From JAVKFY01 sp040223615 (GTDB lineage Bacteria > Pseudomonadota > Alphaproteobacteria > GCA-2731375): 64,000 nt of DNA. The position numbers and the translations under genes are program-made. Location: NCBI GenBank assembly GCA_040223615.1, contig JAVKFY010000002.1:6924-70923 (forward strand), read 5' to 3'. Of this stretch, positions 34,892 through 42,464 are shown piece after piece; position 1 is the first letter of the stretch; the number at the start of each line of letters is the position of its first letter. The notes under the pieces were generated by a model. That model did not search any database and was not told where the DNA came from. It worked only from the letters and a program-made list of their open reading frames with translations.

Positions 34892-35020
34892 GGCTTGATT
34901 TCCTAGCAGAACCGGTCCGAAACCGGCGCCGGATTTTATCATGGCGCCACGACGCGGGAACTGGCGAAAGTGAGCCATGGCGCTGGCAATACGGCGCAAA
35001 GGCCATACTATCGCGGCGCC

Positions 35021-37927
35021 ATGACCGATCTTCTGCTGGACCGTATCGCGGACCTGCCGCCGGCCTTCGATGCCGACGCGGCGACCCGTGCGCGCGACGA
35101 CCTGCGCGCGGGCGCCGGCGATCATGCCGACGCGGTCGAGAGCCTGCTGTCGGACGGGGTCGGCGGCCCGCTGGTCGATGGGCTGGCCGGCAACAGCCCG
35201 TTCCTGGCCCGCTGCCTGTCCCGCGATCCGGCCTTCGTGTCCGACCTGCTCGGCAAGCCGCCCGAAGCGATCCTGGAAGCCTTGCTGACGCCGCCGGCGC
35301 TGGATCTACCGCTGGCCGAGCTGACCACGAACCTGCGCCGCACCCGGCGCCGCGTCGCACTGCTGCTGGCGGCTTGCGACGTCGGCCAGGTCTGGCCGCT
35401 GGAGGCGATCACCCGGGCGCTGAGCGACCTCGCCGACTGGGCCTTGCAGGCCGGCGTGCGGCACTTCCTGCTGCAGGCGCAGCCGCGCGACTTCGAACTG
35501 CCCGACCTGCAGCACCCCGAACGCGGCACCGGCCTGATCGTGCTCGGCATGGGCAAGCTGGGCAGCCACGAGCTGAACTACTCCTCCGACATCGACTTCG
35601 TGGTGTTCTTCGACCCCGACGGCTTGCCCTATATCGGCCGCCACACCTTGCAGCACAGCTTCATCCGCCTGACCCAGGGCCTGGTGAAGCTGTTGCAGGA
35701 GCCGACGGCGGACGGCTACGTGTTCCGCACCGACCTGCGCCTGCGCCCCGATCCGGGCGTGACGCCGGTGGCGGTGTCGGTCGACGCGGCGGCCAGCTAC
35801 TACGAGAGCCTGGGCCAGAACTGGGAGCGCGCGGCGATGATCAAGGCGCGCGCCTGTGCCGGCGACATCGCCGCCGGCGAGGCCTTCCTGGCTGAGATGC
35901 AGCCGTTCATCTGGCGCCGCAACCTCGACTTCGCCTCGATCGAGGACGTGCATTCGATCAAGCGCCAGATCCATGGGCACCGCGGCCACGACGAGATCGC
36001 CATCGATGGCCATAACATCAAGCTCGGCCGCGGCGGCATCCGCGACATCGAGTTCTTCGTGCAGACGCAGCAGCTCATCGCCGGCGGCCGCGACCCGTCA
36101 TTGCGCGACCCCACCACCTGCGGTGGCCTGCGCGCGCTGGCCGCCGCCAGGTGGATCGACGAGGCCGCCGCCGACGAGCTGATCGCCGCCTATCGCTACC
36201 ACCGCACGGTGGAGCACCGGTTGCAGATGATCCACGACGAGCAGACCCAGACCCTGCCGAAAGACGGCGAAGGCATCCGCCACCTGGCCTGCTTCATGGG
36301 CCAGCGCGACCCGGAGGCGTTCCGCGCCGAGCTGCGCCGGTACATGGAGGTGGTGCAGCGTCACTACGCGGCGCTGTTCGAAAGCTCCGCGCCGCTGGGC
36401 GACGAGGGCAACCTGGTGTTCACCGGCACCGAGGACGACCCCGACACCCTGGCGACGCTGGCGAAGCTCGGCTACGCCGATCCGTCGGCCGCCGTCGCCC
36501 ACGTGCGCGGCTGGCACCATGGCCGTTACCGCTGCACCCGGACCGCGCGCGCCCGGGCGTTGCTGACCGAGCTGGTGCCGGGCCTGTTGCAGGCCTTCGC
36601 CGCCACTGGCGATGCCGACGCCACCGTGCGCCGCTTCGACAAGTTCCTGTGGGGGCTGCCGACCGGCGTGCAGCTATTTTCGCTGCTGCACGCGCACCCG
36701 AACCTGCTCGATCTGCTGGCGCGGCTGATGAGCGGCGGGCCGCGCCTGGCCGACTATCTGGCGCGCAACGCCGCCGTGTTCGACGCGGTGATCGGCGGCG
36801 ACTTCTTCGACGACCTTCCGGACCACGCGGAGCTGGCCAAGAGCCTGGCTGGCGGCCTGGCCACTGCGCGCGACTACGAGGAGGCGCTCGACCTGGCCCG
36901 GCGCTTCGTCAAGGAGCGGCGTTTCCAGGTCGGTGCCCAGGTGCTGCTCGGCGAAACCGCTGCCGATGAAGCCGGCGCGGCTTACGCTCGGCTCGCCGAC
37001 GTCGCCATCGACGCCGTGCTGAACGCCACGACGACGTCGTTCGCGCAGGCGCACGGCCGTATCGCCGACAGCGATTTCGCCGTCCTCGGCATGGGCAAGC
37101 TCGGCGGCGAGGAGATGAACGAGGCCTCCGACCTCGATCTGGTGATGTGCTATCGGGTCGACGACGATCACGCCAAGTCGGACGGTAAGCGGGCGCTGGT
37201 CGGCCCGCACTATTTCGGCCGCTTCAGCCAGCGCCTGATCAACGCGATAACCGCGCCGACCGCGCAAGGCACGCTGTACGAAGTCGACATGCGGCTGCGC
37301 CCGTCCGGCAACAAGGGGCCGGTGGTGACCCGCGTCGACAGCTTCATCGAGTATCAGCGCACCGAGGCCTGGACCTGGGAGCACATGGCACTGACCCGGC
37401 TGCGCTTCGTCGCCGGACCCGACGCAATGCGCGAGCGCGTCGACAGCGCGGTGCGCGAGGTCCTGACCCGGCCGCGCGAGCGGACGGCGATCATGACCGA
37501 CGTGGTCGAGATGCGTGCCCGCATCGCCGGCGCCAAGCCGACTGTCGATCCTTGGGAAATGAAGCAGGTGCGCGGCGGCCTGGTCGACCAGGAGTTCATC
37601 GCCCAGGCGCTGCAACTGGTGCACGCGCACAAGCACCCGCAGGTGCTGCATCCCAATACCTGCCAGGCGCTGGCCGCGCTGGCCGAGGCCGGCGTGCTGG
37701 CGGCCGACAAGGCGGAGACGCTGATCGCGGCCTCACGCCTGATGCGGGGCCTGCTGGGCGTGTTGCGGGTTGCCTGGGATGGTCCGTTCGCGCCGGCCGA
37801 GGCGCCGGCCGGCCTGGCCCGCGCGCTGTGCCGCGAAGCCGGCGTCGACGACCTGGAGGCCGTCGACGCCAAGCTCCGTTCGGTGCAGGCGGAGGTGAAG
37901 CGGCTGTTCGAGGAACTGGTCGGCTAG
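35021..37927 (+). CDS. glnE: Bifunctional glutamine synthetase adenylyltransferase/deadenylylase GlnE
   Basis: 968 residues, the normal length. The two nucleotidyltransferase halves are visible. The N-terminal adenylyl-removing domain has VLGMGKLGSHELNYSSDIDF (about 174-193); the C-terminal adenylylating domain has VLGMGKLGGEEMNEASDLDL (about 688-707), each with the D-x-D metal motif. GlnE attaches and removes AMP on a tyrosine of glutamine synthetase in response to PII and glutamine, controlling nitrogen assimilation. The ATG at 35021 gives the family N-terminus; an upstream frame from 34970 is not supported. It stands alone, divergent from the cytochrome gene. Together with ptsP this marks nitrogen control in the window. 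Confidence 0.97.
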   Translation: MTDLLLDRIADLPPAFDADAATRARDDLRAGAGDHADAVESLLSDGVGGPLVDGLAGNSPFLARCLSRDPAFVSDLLGKPPEAILEALLTPPALDLPLAELTTNLRRTRRRVALLLAACDVGQVWPLEAITRALSDLADWALQAGVRHFLLQAQPRDFELPDLQHPERGTGLIVLGMGKLGSHELNYSSDIDFVVFFDPDGLPYIGRHTLQHSFIRLTQGLVKLLQEPTADGYVFRTDLRLRPDPGVTPVAVSVDAAASYYESLGQNWERAAMIKARACAGDIAAGEAFLAEMQPFIWRRNLDFASIEDVHSIKRQIHGHRGHDEIAIDGHNIKLGRGGIRDIEFFVQTQQLIAGGRDPSLRDPTTCGGLRALAAARWIDEAAADELIAAYRYHRTVEHRLQMIHDEQTQTLPKDGEGIRHLACFMGQRDPEAFRAELRRYMEVVQRHYAALFESSAPLGDEGNLVFTGTEDDPDTLATLAKLGYADPSAAVAHVRGWHHGRYRCTRTARARALLTELVPGLLQAFAATGDADATVRRFDKFLWGLPTGVQLFSLLHAHPNLLDLLARLMSGGPRLADYLARNAAVFDAVIGGDFFDDLPDHAELAKSLAGGLATARDYEEALDLARRFVKERRFQVGAQVLLGETAADEAGAAYARLADVAIDAVLNATTTSFAQAHGRIADSDFAVLGMGKLGGEEMNEASDLDLVMCYRVDDDHAKSDGKRALVGPHYFGRFSQRLINAITAPTAQGTLYEVDMRLRPSGNKGPVVTRVDSFIEYQRTEAWTWEHMALTRLRFVAGPDAMRERVDSAVREVLTRPRERTAIMTDVVEMRARIAGAKPTVDPWEMKQVRGGLVDQEFIAQALQLVHAHKHPQVLHPNTCQALAALAEAGVLAADKAETLIAASRLMRGLLGVLRVAWDGPFAPAEAPAGLARALCREAGVDDLEAVDAKLRSVQAEVKRLFEELVG

Positions 37928-38110
37928 CGCGGACCTCGCCGCGCGCGATAGACGCATCGTCGAAGATCGCCGGATGCAGCTCACGTCTGTTCGGTTAAGC
38001 TTGCGGTGAACGTCCGTTTCCCAATGCCGCTCAGGCGGTTGCGTCGCTTCGGGCGGCACCGGACGGAAGAACCGCGACTGATTGGTCCAGCTTCTGGACG
38101 TGGATGCCCC

Positions 38111-38118
38111 GGACAAGC
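38111..38118. repeat. Left 8-bp target-site duplication, GGACAAGC
   Basis: GGACAAGC directly precedes the left inverted repeat and is repeated exactly after the right end (40827-40834). Eight bases is the duplication length known for IS1595-family insertions. Confidence 0.92.
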
Positions 38119-38138
38119 GGCAAGTGTGTACTTGACTG
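38119..38138 (+). repeat. Left terminal inverted repeat of the IS1595 element
   Basis: GGCAAGTGTGTACTTGACTG matches the complement of the right end at 19 of 20 positions. It ends six bases before the first passenger start codon, so it may also contain that gene's promoter. Confidence 0.92.
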
Positions 38139-38144
38139 AACGCC

Positions 38145-38333
38145 ATGACGAAACCATCTGAAAAACGACAGGCCAGCGCAGAGGTTACCCCTGAGATGAT
38201 TCGGGCGGGAGCGAGTATCGTTCAGGGCTTTGACCCTGAGCGCGACGCAGCCGCCGTTGTAGCGCGCGAGGTATTCGCGGTTATGTGGGCTGCGCGTCCC
38301 GCCAGCGAGAATAGTCGCTCATCTGCTGACTGA
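38145..38333 (+). CDS. IS passenger: hypothetical 62-residue protein
   Basis: 62 residues, soluble, beginning MTKPSEKRQASAEVTPEMIR. TPEMIRAGASIV resembles the start of short hypothetical proteins common on alphaproteobacterial phages and mobile elements. It starts six bases inside the left inverted repeat and overlaps the end of the convergent 177-residue gene by 53 bases. No function can be assigned. Confidence 0.55.
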   Translation: MTKPSEKRQASAEVTPEMIRAGASIVQGFDPERDAAAVVAREVFAVMWAARPASENSRSSAD

Positions 38334-38814
38334 GTTTCGCTCTCAATCCGAAACACGCGGCTGTCTGCTGGTCGATTTCAGCCGCAGAGAAGTCCTTGTG
38401 CTGGAAATGAAACTTTGCATCAGTGCGGGTGCGTATCTTTTGCCAAGAACCGCTATTGGGCTGGTATGCGCCCCACTGGTCGTGCACCAGCCAATTGCGG
38501 TAGGCGTTCATGTCTCTGATGGCGGTCACGGTCTCACATAGGTTGGCCTCCATCCCAGGCTCCATCCTCATGCCCTTCACTAGGGACTCCAGAATGTTGA
38601 GCCGGGTGCTGACATTGATGATCGCCCCGGTCAGCAACTGGCCGACCATACTTGTCGGCAGCCGCAAAAAGACCCAGATCGCATGGTCCGCTTGCGCCTC
38701 TAGCGCGGCGAATGTCATGGTGAACTTGCCGATGGCAAGCCCGAGCTTGTCGCGCGCCTCGTCTATCAGGCGCAGATGCTCAGTAAGTTCTTTTTGCAGG
38801 TCTTCCTGACTCAT
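38281..38814 (-). CDS. IS passenger: hypothetical 177-residue helical protein
   Basis: 177 residues, mainly helical and soluble, with no signal peptide. Segments such as IGKFTMTFAALEAQADHAIWVFL and YRNWLVHDQWG recall cytoplasmic helical-bundle proteins of mobile elements, but no family is certain. The ATG at 38814 has GGAG six bases upstream. It shares the four bases CATG with the opposite start of the 46-residue gene, so the two genes have back-to-back overlapping start codons. Confidence 0.65.
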   Translation of the reverse strand: MSQEDLQKELTEHLRLIDEARDKLGLAIGKFTMTFAALEAQADHAIWVFLRLPTSMVGQLLTGAIINVSTRLNILESLVKGMRMEPGMEANLCETVTAIRDMNAYRNWLVHDQWGAYQPNSGSWQKIRTRTDAKFHFQHKDFSAAEIDQQTAACFGLRAKLSQQMSDYSRWRDAQPT

Positions 38815-38953
38815 GGACGACTCCAAGCGTAAGGACGAGGGGGAGCGGCCTGCCGACGAGGCCAAGGATCGCTTCGAGAAGGCCGTCGAGCGAATGGTGA
38901 ACACACCACCGAAGCCGCACAAGCCGAAGCCTGACTCCAAGGACAAAGATTAG
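38813..38953 (+). CDS. IS passenger: 46-residue Lys/Pro-rich protein
   Basis: 46 residues, highly charged: MDDSKRKDEGERPADEAKDR, then FEKAVERMVNTPPKPHKPKP, ending DSKDKD. The FEKAVERMVNTPPKPHK block matches a widespread type of very small alphaproteobacterial protein with an R-M-x-x-T-P-P-K-P-H-K ending, often found on mobile DNA; I rely on memory for that resemblance. The start ATG lies inside CATG, back to back with the opposite 177-residue gene. No clear ribosome-binding site is seen. Confidence 0.6.
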   Translation: MDDSKRKDEGERPADEAKDRFEKAVERMVNTPPKPHKPKPDSKDKD

Positions 38954-38992
38954 CTATAGCGAGTTTCCGCCGCCGTGGGCTAGGCTTGGCGC

Positions 38993-39283
38993 ATGGTGAC
39001 GCGCGACGAGGTTCTCCGGTTCTTTGAGGCCAAGGGCATCCCACCGGAGTGCCCTGCCTGCGGCAAGAATGATTGGTATCTTCCGGGGTCGGAGGAAGAC
39101 TTTTCGGCGGCGTTGCTCATGCCCAGATTGCAGGGCGATCCACTTAAGAACTTCAGGGGCCATATCCCGGTTGTTCACATGATCTGTGTCAATTGCGGTC
39201 ATGTCCGGATGCACGCAAAGGCGGTGGTGCTCCGCTTTACTAGGGCGCAGCAAAACCAAAGGTCCGTTGACGATGGTGGGTAG
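38993..39283 (+). CDS. IS passenger: hypothetical zinc-ribbon protein
   Basis: 96 residues. Two Cys pairs, CPAC (about 20-23) and CVNC (about 65-68), form a likely zinc ribbon, with CGKNDWYLPG and CGHVRMHAK after the first and second pairs. No DNA-binding helix-turn-helix is visible. It overlaps the next passenger by 11 bases. Similar short Zn-ribbon proteins occur as passenger or phage genes, but the role is unknown. Confidence 0.65.
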   Translation: MVTRDEVLRFFEAKGIPPECPACGKNDWYLPGSEEDFSAALLMPRLQGDPLKNFRGHIPVVHMICVNCGHVRMHAKAVVLRFTRAQQNQRSVDDGG

Positions 39284-39770
39284 CGCATCGAGCAACGGGG
39301 GAATCCGGGCCGCGAGTGACGACCAGGGGATTCTCGTTCGCCGAGATCACCAGACCAATGGCAACGAAGGCGTGCAAGATGTGATCGTGTTCCGTGAGCG
39401 GCTGGCGACATTGGAGGGCAAGTGGGGCGTCGCGGCTGTCTCTGCGGGTATCGTTGTTGCCATGTTGGGCATCTTGGTCGCGGTTGCGATCTTTCAGGTT
39501 CAGGATATTAAGACACAGATATCAGAAGCTGAGTCTCGAATACGAGACAGCGCACAACAGTCTGCTGTGAACAGCTACCAATCTGAGAAAAGAACCGAAG
39601 ATCGGCTGGAGTCCATAGCGAGCAGGATTGACGGGCTAGCGCACAAGGTCGACGAACTGCCCGACCGCTTGCTTGGCATCGCCAACGTACTATCGAACGC
39701 GATCAACGCCGCCGGTACGCGGCCCCAGCCGCTGCCGGCGCCGCCCCCGGAGCCGGCGCCTAAGGACTAG
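39273..39770 (+). CDS. IS passenger: membrane-anchored coiled-coil protein
   Basis: 165 residues from the ATG at 39273. A single membrane helix (about 52-74, WGVAAVSAGIVVAMLGILVAV) is followed by a predicted coiled coil (about 78-135) and a Pro-rich tail (PQPLPAPPPEPAPKD). The layout recalls small anchored spacer proteins. The gene has the lowest GC of the area. An upstream frame to 39186 is possible but overlaps the zinc-ribbon gene fully. Confidence 0.6.
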   Translation: MVGSASSNGGIRAASDDQGILVRRDHQTNGNEGVQDVIVFRERLATLEGKWGVAAVSAGIVVAMLGILVAVAIFQVQDIKTQISEAESRIRDSAQQSAVNSYQSEKRTEDRLESIASRIDGLAHKVDELPDRLLGIANVLSNAINAAGTRPQPLPAPPPEPAPKD

Positions 39771-39823
39771 GGTCAAGCAAGCGGCGCAACATCTTGCGAA
39801 ACTGGCGGCGGGTCAGTCCCGGC

Positions 39824-40762
39824 TTAGACGTTCGCCCGGTCGTCAGACCGCCGATAGGTGAGGCGCTTACCCTCGATGCCGCGAAGGGCCTTCACCGTGC
39901 GGGCTTCGTCATCAACGCCACGGCCTTCTCGGTTCGTGTAGCGAAAATCGAACTCGTGCAAGTAGCGCTGTAGGTGCTGTTCGGAAACCGCATGGTACAC
40001 GCCGTTGATGCCGCGCTTGAGGATGCTGAAATAGTTTTCGGCTGAGTTCACATGGGCGTCGCCGCGAACGTACTCGTCGCGCTTATGGTTGACCTTGCCG
40101 TGGCTGGCGTACTGCTTGCCTATGTAGCGATACACGCCGCTCTCGTCAGTCATGAGATGCGACTTGCGGCTGGCGTTCTCTTTCAGCACCAGACGGACGG
40201 TCTTGCCGGTCACGTTCGGGACGTGCACAGAACGAACGCGGCCGTCACGCTCGACTAGCGAGACGACGGGCTTCTTACCGTAGGCGCTGGCCTTGTTGCC
40301 GCGCTTGTTCTTGTGGCGGTTGGTTTCTTTGCCGCCAACGTAGGTCTCGTCGGCTTCTATCGTCTTGCCGGGACCGCCTAGAAAAGAATGCGGTGACGGC
40401 TTCATGGCCTCGCGGATACGATGTGCCATGAACCAAGCCGTCTTGTAGGACACGCCCAACATGCGCTCGATCTGCTTGGCGCTGACGCCCTTCTTGGACG
40501 ACGCCATGAGCCACGTCGCAAAGAGCCACTGGTGCAGCGGAACCTTGGAGCGTTCGTAGACGGTGCCGACGCGAACGGTGAACTTCTTGCGACAGTCCTG
40601 ACAGTGGTACCAGCCCGGCCCCATGGAGCCCTTGGCCGGCAGAGACTTCACGCGGTCAGTGACACCGCAGAACGGGCAATACGGACCATCGGGCCAGCGC
40701 AGCTCTTCCAGATATCGGCGGGCCGCAGTCTCGTCGTGGAATATTTTGTCGCTGGGTTTCAT
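39824..40762 (-). CDS. IS1595-family transposase
   Basis: 312 residues and apparently intact. An N-terminal zinc ribbon (Cys29, Cys32, Cys54, Cys57) precedes a helix-turn-helix region (about 90-116, GVSAKQIERMLGVSYKTAWFM). The ISXO2/IS1595 catalytic domain follows, with Asp138 in IEADETYVGG, Asp206 in LMTDESGVY and Asn239/Glu242 in HVNSAENYFSILKRG, the third acidic or amide position of this family. It is transcribed toward the passenger genes from the right end of the element. Confidence 0.95.
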   Translation of the reverse strand: MKPSDKIFHDETAARRYLEELRWPDGPYCPFCGVTDRVKSLPAKGSMGPGWYHCQDCRKKFTVRVGTVYERSKVPLHQWLFATWLMASSKKGVSAKQIERMLGVSYKTAWFMAHRIREAMKPSPHSFLGGPGKTIEADETYVGGKETNRHKNKRGNKASAYGKKPVVSLVERDGRVRSVHVPNVTGKTVRLVLKENASRKSHLMTDESGVYRYIGKQYASHGKVNHKRDEYVRGDAHVNSAENYFSILKRGINGVYHAVSEQHLQRYLHEFDFRYTNREGRGVDDEARTVKALRGIEGKRLTYRRSDDRANV

Positions 40763-40806
40763 GGTCTGTAACTCCCGTAACCTCTATGTGGGGAGGCGAC
40801 CTTGTG

Positions 40807-40826
40807 CAGTCAAGTACATACTTGCC
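40807..40826 (-). repeat. Right terminal inverted repeat of the IS1595 element
   Basis: CAGTCAAGTACATACTTGCC is the complement of the left end with one mismatch. It lies 44 bases upstream of the transposase start and could include its promoter. Confidence 0.92.
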
Positions 40827-40834
40827 GGACAAGC
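40827..40834. repeat. Right 8-bp target-site duplication, GGACAAGC
   Basis: This is an exact copy of the left duplication at 38111-38118. It is followed by CGGGGCATGACG, the right arm of the interrupted palindrome. Confidence 0.92.
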
Positions 40835-40865
40835 CGGGGCATGACGATGTTACTGATAATCATGG

Positions 40866-40906
40866 AAAACCCGTCATGGCCCGGCGTGTCCGGGCCATCC
40901 ACGTCC
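40866..40906. repeat. Extragenic palindrome, second copy of the element hit by the IS
   Basis: ATGGCCCGG (40876-40884), loop CGTGT, CCGGGCCAT (40890-40898). Read on the minus strand with its flanks (GGACGTGGATG...CCATGACGG) it matches the reconstructed target palindrome of the IS. The differences include one base in each arm that changes in a compensating way. The two copies lie in opposite orientation. The rest of 40835-40977 holds no gene. Confidence 0.8.
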
Positions 40907-40977
40907 CTGAGCCTGCAAGAGCGTCGAGGATTGGGCGCAGGCCCGGGCGGGCTTACCCGGACACCCGTGGGCTTGCC

Positions 40978-41142
40978 TTAGCGCTGGCCGTTCAGCGGCT
41001 TCCAGAATGGGCGGCTGGCTTCCCAGGCCGCCTGGTCGGTGGAGATGCCGGCGTCGCGCAGTTCGCGCGGGTCCAGCGTCGCCAGTTCCCGGCGCGCGCG
41101 GCGGCGCTGGCGCCACTCGCCGATCATGATGTGCAGGTTCAT
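40978..41142 (-). CDS. DUF1127 small protein
   Basis: 54 residues: MNLHIMIGEWRQRRRARREL then ATLDPRELRDAGISTDQAAW and EASRPFWKPLNGQR. The Arg-rich helix followed by L-x-x-L-D-P-R-E-L-R-D-x-G-I-S is the DUF1127 signature, and the EASRPFWKPL tail is typical. Such proteins in alphaproteobacteria affect RNA turnover, phosphate metabolism or stress adaptation. The start overlaps the companion gene's stop in ATGA, so the two are translated together. Confidence 0.85.
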   Translation of the reverse strand: MNLHIMIGEWRQRRRARRELATLDPRELRDAGISTDQAAWEASRPFWKPLNGQR

Positions 41143-41324
41143 AGTGGCCGTCCCCGACGCTTGCCGGTGACCAGGCGGCCGACGACCTGCGACATGCCCG
41201 CGATCGCCCAGGCGACCGCCTCGGCCCGGTGCCGTTCGGCGGCGGCCCGGTGGTGGGCCAGGTCGACATAGCTGAGCGGCGCGGCCGCGTTCGGGATCGT
41301 CGAGATCCGTTTCGTCTTACCCAT
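41139..41324 (-). CDS. Small protein co-encoded with the DUF1127 protein
   Basis: 61 residues from the ATG at 41324, with CGAAGGAGTATCTG placing GGAG seven bases before the start. HHRAAAERHRAEAVAWAIAGM looks like an amphipathic helix of a kind often found just upstream of DUF1127 genes in alphaproteobacteria. An upstream frame to 41456 contains no better start. No function is known. The pair is preceded by a 244-base gap with candidate control sites. Confidence 0.7.
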   Translation of the reverse strand: MGKTKRISTIPNAAAPLSYVDLAHHRAAAERHRAEAVAWAIAGMSQVVGRLVTGKRRGRPL

Positions 41325-41410
41325 CAGATACTCCTTCGCCCTATCCGGGCTGCGAGTGTTGCGTTGCGAAGGAGCGTAAGTATCTGGAATAATTGAGACT
41401 ATGGATGATT

Positions 41411-41442
41411 TTGCATCGCAGCACAGACAATGTTGCATAGCA
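41411..41442 (-). promoter_or_regulatory. Candidate regulator site: two TTGCAT(C/A)GCA-type direct repeats, 22 bp apart
   Basis: TTGCATCGCA (41411-41420) and TTGCATAGCA (41433-41442) are spaced two helical turns apart, about 90-120 bases upstream of the small-protein/DUF1127 pair. Direct repeats on one face are typical of LysR or response-regulator sites, and a GcvA-type regulator is often linked to DUF1127 genes. The rest of the gap (41325-41568) shows no gene. Confidence 0.4.
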
Positions 41443-41568
41443 CAATAATTTGGCAAAAGGTCAGCATTACTGCCTTAAAGCCGGGCGCGCGAGAACGCCA
41501 AAACGCGGCCTTCGCCGTCCTGCTGCCCATTTTCGAGTCGCCACGGTCGGCGCGATGGGCAGCGCCGG

Positions 41569-42462
41569 TCAGCCCGCCTTGTCGCCGGATTTGTGCTCCA
41601 CGGTGCCGAGCGCGTCAGCCAGGCGCGCATTGGCGCTGCCGCGCCGCGCCGGTTTCGGCTGCGTGGCCGACGGTCCCCAGCCCGAGGCGTAGAGCACCTG
41701 GAAGGTCGCCGGCACCCGCCCGTCGGCACCCGCGAAGCGCTCGTGATAGGTCCGCGCGGCGGCCAGCAGCAGCCCGCGCGGCGTCGGCGTGGCGCGGCGC
41801 AGGCTGACCGCGTTGGCCTCGCCCATGCCGCGCAGTTCGCGCATCAGGCGCAGCGGGTCGCCGTAGGTGACTGTCAGCATGTCGGCGTCGGCCACCGGCA
41901 GCGCGAAGCCGGCGCGTTGCAGCAGACCGGCCACGTCGCCCAGGTCGGCGAATGGCGACACCCGCGGGCTGGCGCCGCCGGCCTCGGCCTCCGCCGCCAG
42001 CCATGACTGCCGCAACTCGGTCAATGTCGCGCCGCCCAGCAGCCCGGCCAGGAACAGTCCGTCCGGCTTCAGCGCCCGCCGGATCTGGATCAGCGCACCG
42101 GGCAGGTCGTTGACCCAGTGCAGCGCCAGGCACGAGACCACCAGGTCGAACTGGCCGTCGGCGAACGGAAACCACTCCTCGTCCGCGACCGCGCGGGCCC
42201 CCGTCGCCGGCAGCATCGCCGGGGCCAGGTCGGTCTGCACCACGGTCGGGATGCCGAAGCCGGCGAGTGCCTCGGCCACACGCCCGCCATGCGCGCCGAG
42301 GATCAGCGCCGACGCGAAATCGCGCTTCACGTCGGCCAGTCGTTCCGCCAGCCGCGCCGCGACCTCGCGCACCAGGAAGTCGTGCTGCTCGAACGACGCG
42401 GCCGCGCGCGCGCGATGCCGGCGCACCAGCGTCCGGTCGAACACCGCCGCGTCATCTGTCAT
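41569..42462 (-). CDS. SAM-dependent methyltransferase-like protein, BioC/NDUFAF5 type
   Basis: 297 residues, Rossmann-type class I methyltransferase. FASALILGAHGG (motif I), FDLVVSCLALHWVNDLPGAL (motif IV region) and LKPDGLFLAGLLGG identify the BioC/NDUFAF5 group. NDUFAF5 relatives are involved in complex I assembly, where the human protein hydroxylates NDUFS7. The position next to comF, grxC and the nitrilase gene is typical of alphaproteobacteria. The ATG at 42462 starts MTDDAAVFDRTLVRRHR, the family N-terminus. A variable Lys/Arg/Ser-rich tail follows the fold. Confidence 0.85.
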   Translation of the reverse strand: MTDDAAVFDRTLVRRHRARAAASFEQHDFLVREVAARLAERLADVKRDFASALILGAHGGRVAEALAGFGIPTVVQTDLAPAMLPATGARAVADEEWFPFADGQFDLVVSCLALHWVNDLPGALIQIRRALKPDGLFLAGLLGGATLTELRQSWLAAEAEAGGASPRVSPFADLGDVAGLLQRAGFALPVADADMLTVTYGDPLRLMRELRGMGEANAVSLRRATPTPRGLLLAAARTYHERFAGADGRVPATFQVLYASGWGPSATQPKPARRGSANARLADALGTVEHKSGDKAG

Positions 42463-42464
42463 CG

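Larger units (their letters stand above)
38119..40826. mobile_element. IS1595-family insertion element with passenger genes (2,708 bp)
   Basis: The element is bounded by 20-bp terminal inverted repeats with one mismatch (GGCAAGTGTGTACTTGACTG at the left; GGCAAGTATGTACTTGACTG as the complement of the right end) and by 8-bp direct repeats GGACAAGC on both sides. It contains an intact IS1595-type transposase (39824-40762, leftward) and five small genes with no evident role in transposition. Some groups of the IS1595 family are known to carry passengers. Base composition is visibly poorer in GC than the flanks. Removing one GGACAAGC plus the element restores an uninterrupted palindrome, ATGCCCCGG-ACAAG-CCGGGGCAT. 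The sharp duplications and intact transposase suggest recent insertion. Confidence 0.93.
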
